A stretch of DNA of 64,000 nucleotides, from assembly GCF_020509005.1 (NCBI RefSeq), contig NC_063017.1:4997773-5061772 (forward strand). Direction: 5' to 3'. This DNA is from Fulvia fulva. Its lineage: Eukaryota; Ascomycota; Dothideomycetes; Mycosphaerellales; Mycosphaerellaceae. This document shows, one piece after another, positions 1 to 9,800 of this stretch. The notes beneath the pieces are model-generated. The model was given only the letters and a program-made list of their open reading frames with translations, ran no database searches and had not been told where the DNA came from. Position 1 is the stretch's first letter. Every line of letters begins with the position of its first letter. Position numbers and translations under genes: made by a program.

Positions 1-370
1 CGATAGTAACCCTCCTCTTTCTTAGTACCTTAGTACCCTTATCTTCTATCTTATCCTCGATAAACTCCGCCCTATATAGGTTAGCTAAGTTTAGCTCTAT
101 CTCGACCTCCTCTTCCTTAATCGCCTTAAGTTAGTCGAACACCTTCTTATACTACTTACAGTACTAGTTATTCTCGTCGAGGAGCCTATTTATAATATCC
201 TCTTTACGTCCTTAAGTCTATATCGCCGGGTTCGCGCTATCGTTATTAGGTAGATCGGATAGTAGGGTAAAGAAGGATGATCTATTAAGGGACGCGCGAT
301 AAATGCGTCTATTAGTATTCTCTACACTTACGCCTAGTACGCCGGTACCGGTCTGTCTCGCTATTATTAC
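1..370. repeat. RIP-decayed fragment left of Copia-1
   Basis: No intact gene. The stretch is rich in TA and CTA/TAG, like the RIPped elements further right. On the minus strand a frame reads through charged, lysine/glutamate-rich residues (for example KEEEVEIELNLANLYRAEF, about 45-115) with TAG/TAA interruptions. This suggests a decayed coding sequence whose family I do not recognise. Confidence 0.4.
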
Positions 371-604
371 TGTTAAACAGGTACGAGTTGCGCAGCAGTG
401 GAAGACGGCGGATCATACAAAAGACGAAGAAGGACCCAATGGGATAGCGTGTATCTACATACAGTATCGCCGGTGTTGGTGTAGGTAGATGCTAGGTGTC
501 CGGATGTTGGCCAGCCTATAGGCTGGCAAACCCTAGTCACGTGATCTAATCACATGACACACCCACACCTACATGCTTGTCCTGCGGCCTGTATGTTCTC
601 AACA
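371..604 (-). repeat. Copia-1 3' LTR
   Basis: 234-bp terminal repeat, TGTTGAG...TTTAACA in element sense, matching 5674-5907 except at three positions. It contains a perfect inverted repeat GCCAGCC-TATA-GGCTGGC and beside it an imperfect one, GTCACGTGAT/ATCACATGAC. Both are still recognisable in the RIPped LTRs of Copia-2. Confidence 0.95.
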
Positions 605-616
605 CTCCCACTCAGG
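605..616 (-). other. Copia-1 polypurine tract
   Basis: In element sense CTGAGTGGGAG lies directly against the 3' LTR start (TGTTGAG). This is the expected place and composition for the plus-strand primer. Copia-2 keeps the RIPped version CTAAGTAGGAG at the same place (about 26797-26807). Confidence 0.7.
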
Positions 617-639
617 CCACATGGTCTCCTACAATCCCT

Positions 640-3600
640 TTACGCAAGCTGGAGCTGCCTTACAAAGTTTTGGAACTGCTGGCCATTGAGGGGCTTTCTT
701 AACCCATCAGCAGCCATGTCCTTTGTATGGCAGTAGTCCACTGCAATCTTCTTCTGCCACCAGAGATGTCTGACATAGTTATATGCAACATCAATATGCT
801 TTGACCTTTCATGCACATGGGCATCTTTGACAAGTGTCAAAGCGGCTTGGTTGTCACCCATGAGCTTGACTGGCCTTAGCTCGTCAACAGTGCCCTTGCT
901 TGCCCTTACACTCGGCTGGAAAGAGCTCTTTCCCACCAGTTCTGGGCACCCCATTTCCCTGAGGACAGCAGCAAGAAATTGTGACTGCTTTGCGGCTGCG
1001 TTCATAGCCATGAACTCAGCTTCCATTGTTGATGTTGCAACAGACTTCTGCTTCCTACTCATCCAGGACACAGGTGATCCACAAAGGAACCACACGTATC
1101 CCAGAATTGAGACTCTATCCACTTTGTCCATAGCGTAGTCAGAGTCCGAGTATCCCTGGAGATTGCCCCCTCCCTTTCTATACATAAGACCTAGGTCTGG
1201 GTACGACCGCAGGTATCGGGAGAGCTTCTTCAAAGCCTTCATATGCTGCTGCGAGGGATCAGCAACAAATGAGCTAATTCTTCCAAGGGGGAATGCTAAG
1301 TCTGGCCTTGTCATTGTCATTGGCCACATCCAGGTACCATTGTGGCTCTGGTAATCCTGTTTGTTGCACCTCTCATCCATAGGTGCCGTAGGCACTAAAT
1401 GCTCGTAGCTCTCCATAGGTGAGTGGGTTGGCGTAGCCTTCTCTCTAGCCATGTTCATCTTGGCTAAGTTAGCGTGGACATAGTGTCCTTGATCAAGCTT
1501 CAAAGTGCCTTGGGACCTGTCTCTTGTAATCCTCATTCCAAGGATCTTCGTAGGTTCACCAAGATCTTTAATCTTAAACACTTTTCCAAGCTCAGCCTTA
1601 AACCACTGAACATCTGACAGCTTCGGAGCTGCAATGGGTATGTCATCCACATGGGTAAGGACCATAAGGTCTCTATCCGTATGGATAAGTAGGCATGGAT
1701 CTACCTGGGACTGGGTAAATCCAATCTTCTCTAGCTTCGCAACACAGAGCTTGTTCCAGTCTCTAGCTGCTTGCTTAAGCCCATAAAGGCTTCGTAGGAC
1801 CTTGAACACCATGTTTGGAGGTGCTTCAACTCCTGGGGGTGGGATCATATAGATGTCTTCAAGAAGGCTGCTTTGGGTAAAAGCATTATTCACATCCACT
1901 AGGTGCATCTCGAGATCTCTCTCACATACTACTGCCATGAATACTCGGAGAGTATCATGTCTAACAGTAGGTGCAAAGGTCTCTTCGAAGTCAACCCCAT
2001 ATTTCTGTGAAAACCCTCTTGCAACTAGTCTTGCCTTGAACTTCTCAATGGCTCCACTAATCATTCTTTTCACATCAAAGACCCACCTAGAAGTAATTAG
2101 ATTCGCACCCTTTGGCGGTACAACTGCTTCCCAGGTGTTGTTGCTTGCTAAGGCAATAAGTTCGTTCTCGATTGCCTCTCTCCACATATGTCCCCATTCG
2201 GGGTCTCCTACGGCTGCCTTATAGGACTTTGGGATTGGCACTTCCTGCTGATAGGCTATGGCCTGCCCAACAGCAGCAAATGCATGTTCTTCCACGTCGT
2301 TCAGAATCTCCTCTACCCAGCTCATTGTAGGGTCTAGATGGAACATCTGGGCGATAAGAGCCTTATGGTGTTTAGCCTCATGCTCTTCAGAGTTATCATC
2401 TCCGTCCCCCCTTGACCTCTTGTTGCCTGCAACCTGAGGTGGCGCTAGGTGTTCGGATGGGTCGAACTGAACGACATCTTCTTTTTCTTTCATTGGAGTA
2501 CCCTGATCTCCAAACTTCTGGTATTCCCCAATGTCCTTTGGGGGAGGGAAGAGTTGCACAAACAGCGGTTGCTGTGGTGTTGATGACTTGGGTAGGTTCT
2601 GTACAGATCCACCGTTATCGGCCTTCGACAGTGTTGAAACCGCCTCAATATTTTCTCCTGGCCTTCGTAACGGTGTCTCTGATAATCCCCTATCGGAAAA
2701 TTTCGCCCCAAAGGGCTTCCTCCCAACAGGATTGCGCTGTGGCGCTCGACTCGGCTGGTTAGTGAAGGTGATACCAAGATCCATATCTCCCCCCTTCTCA
2801 TTCTCAAACCAGTCGACGTGACTATGCGCTTTTATTGCTTTCATGTCGGGATCCCAGAACAGCCATTGTTTTGTGGTGTTTTCTGAGTAGCCCACAAACA
2901 CGGCTTCTTTTCCTCGGTTCATCAACTTGTCTCTCCTCAAGCCTTGAGGTTGGGCTCTTGGGTCTACATAGACCACAGCTTTGCATCCCCAGACGCGGAA
3001 ATGGTCGACTGACGGTACTTGGCCAGTAAAGGCTTCTTCTGGTGAAAGAGCAATACCATCAATGATCGGACCATTAGGCAGTCTGTTTCTGATCACAGTC
3101 TGTGCTTGCAAAGCTTCTGGCCAGAACTCAACTGGCATGCCAGAGTCTTCAAGCATAGCCCGGACTGTGTTCTCAGAGGCTTGAATTGACCTTTCCACAG
3201 GTCCATTTTGAAGAGAGTTGTAGGCATCAGTTGTGTCCATCTGAGTGCCAAACTCCTTCTCCCACTCTTTTAGCAAGGCGAGAATTTCCTTTGCACCATC
3301 ACTGCGGATCGCAGACAGAAAGCACCTTGACTGCCGTTCTGCCTGGACCTTCCAATCCCGTAGGGCTGCAGGAGCGTCGCTCCTGGCCTTCAAAGGGATT
3401 ACCCACTTCTTCCTAGAGAAGTTGTCTACAATCTCAAGCCAATATTTGTATCCTAGCCTAGAGACTGCGCCCTGAAAAGGCCCACAGATGTCAATGGAGA
3501 TGAGGGCCAGCCTCTCCCCTTTCCTCTCTGTGGCAGGTCCTTTGAACTTCCTCATGTTTGCAAGGGAGCAGACCTTGCAATTCTGGTGTTCAGAAGGAAC

Positions 3601-5166
3601 AGGAATGGGATCTTTCTTGTCAGTGACTCTATGCAGGTTTCTTAGCAGTCCCTTGCCAAGGTGTGCACATCTTCTATGCCATAGCTCCCACTGATCTTCG
3701 GACTCAGTGTTAGCCATAGCGGTACCGTCACGTTCTTGAGAGAGTATGCCAGCATGCTGTGGCTCAAGAATTTCCGAGATCGAGTGGATAAAAGGTACTC
3801 CTCCTCGAAGTTTGGTCTGGACAACGGGTTTACCAGACAAGGATTTTAGGGTGAAACTGGGTGGTTGGACAGCAAACTGTTGGCTGAACTGATTCCACGA
3901 AACAAGACTAACTCCAAGGCCAGGAACAAACAGGACATTTTCTAAGACAATTTGCTTTCCAGAAGGACCACCCATTACTGCACTTCCCATATGTGTAGCT
4001 TGTAGATAGCCACCCCCAACCTTGATCCACTTCCTCTTTTGAAGAGGCTTCAGTGTCCTGAATAGTGAATCTTGGTCAGTCATATGTGATGATGCACAAG
4101 AGTCAAGCAACCACTCGGACGAGGGGTACTTGCCTTTGGCTTCCACAGTGGAATGGGCAACCTCATCAACATCATCATCTTCTGATGGTATCTCAGGGTC
4201 TGATGCGTCTTCCTGGGTCGCATGGGCCCTTGCAGGCTTACTAGAGGAGGCCTTTGGCTTGCGGCTCTCCTTCATCTGCTTTGCAAGGTCCGTCATCACC
4301 TTGAGGACATCACGAAGGTTTGGTGATGATGACCTCCTACGAGGTGGTGACGGTTGTCTCTTAGCAGGGTAGGTAACCCTAGCTAGTTTGTCCTTGTTCC
4401 TAACAGCCTGCTGAGCTGCAGAAAGGTGTGGGCACTTGCTCATAAAATGGTCACCACCGCAGAGATGGCACGTGAGCTTGCCCTGGAAACCCTTCTTAGC
4501 GAACATGGCTGTCCCTTGATGAATCATTGATTCTTGCTTCTCCCTAAGAATTGCAAGAATGTCTTGTGGTGAGAGATTCACCTGGGCATCAATTGCATCG
4601 CGAATTGAGCCAAATGAGTCTGGCAGAGCTGCTAAGAGTTGCTGGATCTTTCTGTCCTCCGTCTTGATGTCTTGGAACTGAGGCGAGATTGAAACAGCCC
4701 TCCTTGCAATTGAGCTAAGCTCCTGCCAGGCGTCATCTATAGACTGGTCTTCTGTCATCACGAAATTGGTGTATTGCTGAAGCAAACTTCTTCCAGTAGC
4801 GAGAAGTCTTCTCTTATATTTAGCTTCAGCCCATTCCCACAACTCCTTCGCATGCCGGATCTCGTATGTCATCTCTTGGTCATCTGTCGACAGACAGATG
4901 TACATCTCATACAGGGCCGTTGCATTGTGCCGTCTGTACGATGCCTTCCTTATCGCTTGATCCAAAGGAAGGGATGACTCCGATGATGCAGAGGGTGTCG
5001 CTATAGATGGGGTTGCAGCGGGAATGTCCGTGATGATGTCTTCGAGGACCCAGTCAACCTGCTTTGATACCAGGTGTATTCTCATCAGCTTGAACCATGT
5101 TTCGTGGTTCTCTCTTGTCAGAAGAGGTGCTGCTCTCTTTCTTATGAACCCAGTCTCGTTCTCCAT
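640..5166 (-). CDS. Copia gag-pol polyprotein, intact, 1508 aa
   Basis: Single uninterrupted reading frame. I chose the ATG at 5166 (MENETGF) because upstream residues belong to the leader and only non-ATG starts lie there; the same start is recognisable as ATA in Copia-2. Domains in order, approximate residues: gag with CCHC knuckle CHLCGGDHFMSKC (231-245); aspartic protease motif DSCASSHMTD (about 354); integrase HHCC zinc finger (493-535) and catalytic D, D, E (about 557, 619, 655; NGPVERS); reverse transcriptase with LVDVNNAF and the HVDD form of the YxDD box (about 1173); RNase H with DSDYA, TMEAEF and GDNQAAL (1342-1435). All catalytic motifs are present, so the element could be autonomous. 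The family replicates through cytoplasmic virus-like particles with nuclear integration. Gag and Pol share one frame with no frameshift signal. Confidence 0.93.
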   Translation of the reverse strand: MENETGFIRKRAAPLLTRENHETWFKLMRIHLVSKQVDWVLEDIITDIPAATPSIATPSASSESSLPLDQAIRKASYRRHNATALYEMYICLSTDDQEMTYEIRHAKELWEWAEAKYKRRLLATGRSLLQQYTNFVMTEDQSIDDAWQELSSIARRAVSISPQFQDIKTEDRKIQQLLAALPDSFGSIRDAIDAQVNLSPQDILAILREKQESMIHQGTAMFAKKGFQGKLTCHLCGGDHFMSKCPHLSAAQQAVRNKDKLARVTYPAKRQPSPPRRRSSSPNLRDVLKVMTDLAKQMKESRKPKASSSKPARAHATQEDASDPEIPSEDDDVDEVAHSTVEAKGKYPSSEWLLDSCASSHMTDQDSLFRTLKPLQKRKWIKVGGGYLQATHMGSAVMGGPSGKQIVLENVLFVPGLGVSLVSWNQFSQQFAVQPPSFTLKSLSGKPVVQTKLRGGVPFIHSISEILEPQHAGILSQERDGTAMANTESEDQWELWHRRCAHLGKGLLRNLHRVTDKKDPIPVPSEHQNCKVCSLANMRKFKGPATERKGERLALISIDICGPFQGAVSRLGYKYWLEIVDNFSRKKWVIPLKARSDAPAALRDWKVQAERQSRCFLSAIRSDGAKEILALLKEWEKEFGTQMDTTDAYNSLQNGPVERSIQASENTVRAMLEDSGMPVEFWPEALQAQTVIRNRLPNGPIIDGIALSPEEAFTGQVPSVDHFRVWGCKAVVYVDPRAQPQGLRRDKLMNRGKEAVFVGYSENTTKQWLFWDPDMKAIKAHSHVDWFENEKGGDMDLGITFTNQPSRAPQRNPVGRKPFGAKFSDRGLSETPLRRPGENIEAVSTLSKADNGGSVQNLPKSSTPQQPLFVQLFPPPKDIGEYQKFGDQGTPMKEKEDVVQFDPSEHLAPPQVAGNKRSRGDGDDNSEEHEAKHHKALIAQMFHLDPTMSWVEEILNDVEEHAFAAVGQAIAYQQEVPIPKSYKAAVGDPEWGHMWREAIENELIALASNNTWEAVVPPKGANLITSRWVFDVKRMISGAIEKFKARLVARGFSQKYGVDFEETFAPTVRHDTLRVFMAVVCERDLEMHLVDVNNAFTQSSLLEDIYMIPPPGVEAPPNMVFKVLRSLYGLKQAARDWNKLCVAKLEKIGFTQSQVDPCLLIHTDRDLMVLTHVDDIPIAAPKLSDVQWFKAELGKVFKIKDLGEPTKILGMRITRDRSQGTLKLDQGHYVHANLAKMNMAREKATPTHSPMESYEHLVPTAPMDERCNKQDYQSHNGTWMWPMTMTRPDLAFPLGRISSFVADPSQQHMKALKKLSRYLRSYPDLGLMYRKGGGNLQGYSDSDYAMDKVDRVSILGYVWFLCGSPVSWMSRKQKSVATSTMEAEFMAMNAAAKQSQFLAAVLREMGCPELVGKSSFQPSVRASKGTVDELRPVKLMGDNQAALTLVKDAHVHERSKHIDVAYNYVRHLWWQKKIAVDYCHTKDMAADGLRKPLNGQQFQNFVRQLQLA

Positions 5167-5650
5167 TTTTTGTAAGTTGAGGGACAGGTTGGCTGCCCTC
5201 AGGTAAAAGGATGTATTCGGTCGTACGCGATCGGATCGAAATGGGATAAACCGAACGCGAGGTTGATAGCGGAGAGGATGGCTATCCGCCGGGAAGAGGA
5301 GGAAAGTCGGTCGGTAAGGATCGTGTTGGTGCTGAGACACTGTAGCGTAACTCTCTCAGCAGAGGGGGTTTCTGAGACACTGCGGCTCTCTCAGATGGAA
5401 CAGTTAGTCGATGCGAACGCGATGTCCGGAGAGCGACTCTTCTCAGTAAGCTCGCCCACTTGTCTGAGGTATTGGCACAGGCTCCCTGACTCGGAGTCTG
5501 ACAGTGCCTCACTAGGCTCTTTCACGTCTTATATGCACCTACAGCGCGGCTGTAGCTTCCTGTGCAAGGCGGGTGCGGCCTCCAGTCTGCCTTCCTTTTG
5601 TTCTGAAGAGGAATAACTCCAATACGACTTTGTCGAGGGTGAAACACCGA

Positions 5651-5673
5651 GTTGCTAACCCGGGCTCATAACC
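5651..5673 (-). other. Copia-1 primer-binding site, half initiator tRNA-Met type
   Basis: Directly inside the 5' LTR the element-sense sequence is GGTTATGAGCCCGGGTTAGC. Its complement (GGGCTCATAACC) carries the CAT anticodon with flanking stem bases of initiator tRNA-Met, not a tRNA 3' end, so there is no TGG start. Drosophila copia uses the same kind of primer, an initiator-tRNA half-molecule. Conserved in Copia-2 (15425-15447) and Copia-3 (38336-38351). Confidence 0.85.
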
Positions 5674-5907
5674 TGTTAAACAGGTACGAGTTGCGCAGCA
5701 GTGGAAGACGGCGGATCACACCAAAGACGAAGAAGGACCCAATGGGATAGCGTGTATCTACATACAGTATCGCCGGTGTTGGTGTAGGTAGATGCTAGGT
5801 GTCCGGATGTTTGCCAGCCTATAGGCTGGCAAACCCTAGTCACGTGATCTAATCACATGACACACCCACACCTACATGCTTGTCCTGCGGCCTGTATGTT
5901 CTCAACA
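5674..5907 (-). repeat. Copia-1 5' LTR
   Basis: 234 bp, the promoter-bearing LTR of Copia-1, nearly identical to 371-604. Flanked outside by GAATA. Confidence 0.95.
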
Positions 5908-6658
5908 GAATAGATGTTTTATCTAAGGGAGGCGCGGAGGGCGTAAGAGTTATATACGGGCGCTAAGCCGCTAGTCGGATTAGTTAGCGGGCGCGAGGTC
6001 TAGATACGTACCCGCGGGTTTAAGTAAATATACGCCGGTACGGTAATATCGTTATTAGGTTTAGTACAACCTAATAATATTATAAGTTAATAAGACAAGC
6101 TTAATCGGGCTTAGTCTCGGGCCGAGGAGAGATAAGGGAGAGTAAAGCTAAGTGAAGTGTACTTATATATAGCGCTTAGGTAGAGGTTAGGTTATAGTGT
6201 ATTCTAAATAGTAATATTAAATAGTAAGTTAAACGCCTCGAAGCTATAGCGGTTTCTTAGCGTTACTAAATATAAAGGAGATTTGTAGGTCGTAGGGACC
6301 GTTACTTAGTATAATTACCTTAATTAGTCCTACTAAGTATACTAAGTATACTAAGCACTTCTAAGGTGATTAGTATCACGTATATTTATAAGAACCTTAG
6401 CGAGTATAAATCTGAGATATAGAAAAGCTACCTAAGAAAACTCTAAATATAAAGCTAAGTACTAAGCCGACGGTATATTCGGATAAGAACATTATATCCT
6501 CCCCTACTAGACCCTAACATATCTATATTAGTATAAGGCGGCTAGCCTAATCGCCTATATACTTAAATCGATAATAAAAGAGATCCTAAAGCTTTAGCTT
6601 CCTTCTTTATAGCTTCCTAGCCTATAACCCTTTAGCTTACTTCACTCCGTATATATAA
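5908..6658. repeat. RIP-decayed DNA between Copia-1 and Gypsy-A
   Basis: About 750 bp, TA/CTAG-rich, with no open frame and no recognisable transposon domain. With 13891-14055 it formed one continuous segment before Gypsy-A inserted at CTACC. I see nothing assignable in it. Confidence 0.5.
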
Positions 6659-6663
6659 CTACC
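6659..6663. repeat. Target-site duplication of Gypsy-A (left copy)
   Basis: CTACC immediately before the left LTR, repeated as CTACC at 13886-13890 after the right LTR. Confidence 0.95.
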
Positions 6664-6847
6664 TGTAAGGGCGCGCGTACTATAGGGTCCGAATGAGATA
6701 GTTGTTGTTCTACGAAGCTACGAAAGAGGAGCGCGAGGCGCGGCGAAGTTATAAAGCAAAGCCAAGCCGCGCTAACCCGATGTAGAAGGTCCGCGGTTCA
6801 GCCGGGCCGACGTAGCTACAGTGAGGGGTCGCGGGCTGCCCGTGACA
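6664..6847 (-). repeat. Gypsy-A 3' LTR
   Basis: 184 bp, nearly identical to 13702-13885. At one site the copies read GATGCAG (right LTR), GATGTAG (this LTR) and GATATAG (Gypsy-B left LTR), successive CpA/TpG to TpA transitions. Confidence 0.95.
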
Positions 6848-6879
6848 GTACCCCCCCTCCCAAAACACGCCTCAGTCCT

Positions 6880-9800
6880 CTAAGCGTTATTCACCTTGTG
6901 AGGCCACTTGCCTGTCGAGCTCCATAATCGCGCGAACGCCGAATCATCCTCTAGTGCCCTATCGTCATCCGATAACATCGCATTCGCTCTATTAAGACTA
7001 TCCTCGACCGGCTTCCTTCGAGAAACATGTTGCCTAGTTAGCTAGCTTGCCCTAGATCTAAGTCTGTCTTCGGCTCGCACTCGCGTATGATCCTTATGAC
7101 CAAAGTTGGGTATCATTGTAGGCTCTATAGGCTCTACTCGAGTATCGAATATGTGCGGAGCAGATTCTATTAGAGGCAAGGCTCGAGGCGACTCATTCGT
7201 GACGGTGTCTTTCGGAATGACCCTAATCGAGTTGAGCCCGAGTATCTTAGTGGCTAGTAGGGACTAGTCAGATGGAGCTGCGAAGCCTATAGGCGTAGAC
7301 AACTCCGGCCGGTTATAGTGAAAGTCTATAACAGCGGCGGCTACGTGTTCAAGCATGTCCTCTATAGGTTGCCAGGTCTTACCATCCTCCTCGTTCTAAT
7401 ATCCAGCCCATTTCACCTTATACTATGTATCTACTTTGCGCTTGTGCCCCTTCTTTACCTTGCCTGCCCGCTTACGGGTGTATATATCAAGGATCTTTTC
7501 CACCTCGTACATATACGTAGGTGCTGCCACTATATCGGCTGCTACATTAGCCTCGGTGGTGTCAGGTTCGATAGTTATCGGTGGTGGCGGCGCCAGATGC
7601 TGCCCTTCAAGTAGTAGGAAATCGGGGTGGTCGGCTCGTTGTAGTAGTGAGGTGTAGAAGCAGTTATCAAGTCCTACTAGAGCGTCTGATAGTTTCAGTC
7701 GATAAGAGAGTCTGGCCGGCATAACTTCCGTGATCTGGTAAGGGCCGGTATATCTCCTGTCTAGCTTCTTAGATAGTCGAGTCGTGCGGATGTTCTTGGT
7801 GCTAAGATACACCTAATCACCCACCTTATAGTCTAGAGGAATGCTTCGGTGGCGGTTTGCTATCTCTGCTTAGAGAGCTTGTGACATTCGTATATTCTCT
7901 TAAAGGTGTTTGTGAAGCTCGCAAATTCGACGCACAAAGGTTTCTGCTAATCGCGCGTCTAGTCGCTAGAGAGTGGTTAGTCCTCCCTCCTTTCTAGCGT
8001 TCAGGTCAACTCGCTCTATGAACTTAGGGTTGTATCCTAAGGTAGCGTAGAACGGCGACACACTAGTAGTCTCAGACAGGTAATTGTTGATCGCGAACTG
8101 AGCAAGGCACAGCCATTCTGCCTAGTCATCCTGTGCCTCGTTAGTGAACATACGGAGATACTGTTCCATCGCCTAGTTAGTGCGTTCTGACTGTCCATCA
8201 GTTTCTAGGTGATACGAAGAACTTAGCTTACGATTTGTACGGAGCATCTTGTAGAGTTTCTTCTAGAAGGTAGCAACCTACTGCTTGCTACGGTCTGATG
8301 TAATGGTGTTAGGAAACCCGCGCCGACAGAACATATGTTTGAGGAAAAGCCTTGCCGCATTCTGTGCTATTATTACGCTAATAGGGATCAGCTCGACTTC
8401 CTTAGTGAGCCTGTTAGTGACGGTCATAATGTTGTTGTAGACTATGCCGTTAAGAGTGCTGTCTAGGAGTCCGACAACGAAGTCGACTACAATGTGTTTC
8501 TAAGGCCGATCTAGAACAGGAAGTGGCTATAGTAATCCTAGTGGCTAGGAGTGTAGAGATTTTGTTGTACGGCAGGTGCGGCAATTCGCGGTGTATCTAC
8601 GTACGGATCTCGCTAATCCAGGCCAGTAGAATTCACGTACTACGAGTTTATAAGTGCGAGCTCGTCCTAGATGGCCTACTGCTAGAGCGTTATAGTTTAT
8701 CTTGATTATCCTGGTCTGTAAAGCTTGGTCATTTAGTACCTATAAGCTCTAGCCGTCGTATTGGTTTCGAATATATAGCAGGTCGCCATCTACTTTGTAG
8801 TGTGCTAGGTGAATCTTCGCTCTCTGTAGTAGTGTAGGAGTGCGGTCTTTCTACAGGTCCTTAATCGCGGTCTTGAGCTCGTTATCGGTTACGTACGCCG
8901 TCGACATTCGATACTCGAGTTCGGCTTCCCGCTGACTTTCACGCGTCGCCGGTTGTTTAGTAGGCGCATCTCGTTCTGTAGGCATAAACTCTTCAGCTTT
9001 AGGGTTTAGCGGTACTGGTTCCTCTTCTTCCGGCGTATCTTCTACTGTTGCCTATAGTGAGGCGATCTTAAGGAATCGCTTAGGAGGCAGCAATGTCTAA
9101 TGCTGATGCTGGTTCCGAGGGTCGTCCACCCCCTACGGAAGGTCCTGGCTGCGTCTCGTCAGGCTGTCTAGCTTTGTACCTTGAAGTCCTAGACGGTATA
9201 TTATCTTAAAGTTGAACTGTGACAAGAACTCAGCCCAACGCGCTTGTCGCCGATTTAGCTGCTTTGTCGTCATGAAGTATTCTAGGTTCTTGTGGTCGGT
9301 GTAAATCTTAACTGGCTATGAGTCCTTATCATCTGCCTCGTAGGCGAGCTCGGGTCTCCATTCCTCAAAAGCCTTGATAATGGCTAACAGTTCCTTATTA
9401 TAGATTTCATAATTGCACTCCTATAGACTCAACTTCTTCGAGTAGAAGGCCACAGGATGTAGCACACCATTCTCGTCATACTGCGAAAGCACGCCGGCGT
9501 TCACAAAATCTGAAGAATCTGTCTCTATTACTGTTTCCCTGCCTAGCACGTAATGTGCGAGCATGCCGGCTTTGCTGAACGCAGCTTTCAAATTGTCAAA
9601 GGCTCGTTGGCAATCTAGTGACCATTGAATCCTTCTGTTCTTGTGATTGCTTGGTCCGTCCGACTTGGTCAGGTTTATAAGAGGAGCAGCTATACGCGAA
9701 AATGCTTCGATGAATCGCCTATAGAAGTTGGCAAATCCAAGGAAGGCCTAGACATCCTTCAGGTTCTTAGGAGCTTCCTATGTCTGAATACATTCGAGTT

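Larger units (their letters stand above)
371..5907 (-). mobile_element. Copia-1: intact Ty1/copia LTR retrotransposon
   Basis: Complete LTR retrotransposon of 5537 bp read on the minus strand: 5' LTR 5674-5907, PBS just inside it, one polyprotein ORF 640-5166, polypurine tract, 3' LTR 371-604. The order protease, integrase, RT, RNase H places it in Ty1/copia. The two 234-bp LTRs differ at three positions by eye. It shows none of the CpA-to-TpA stop-codon damage seen in the other elements here, so it is young or has escaped RIP. The bases outside the LTRs (ATTAC on the left, GAATA on the right) do not match, so there is no target-site duplication. Confidence 0.95.
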
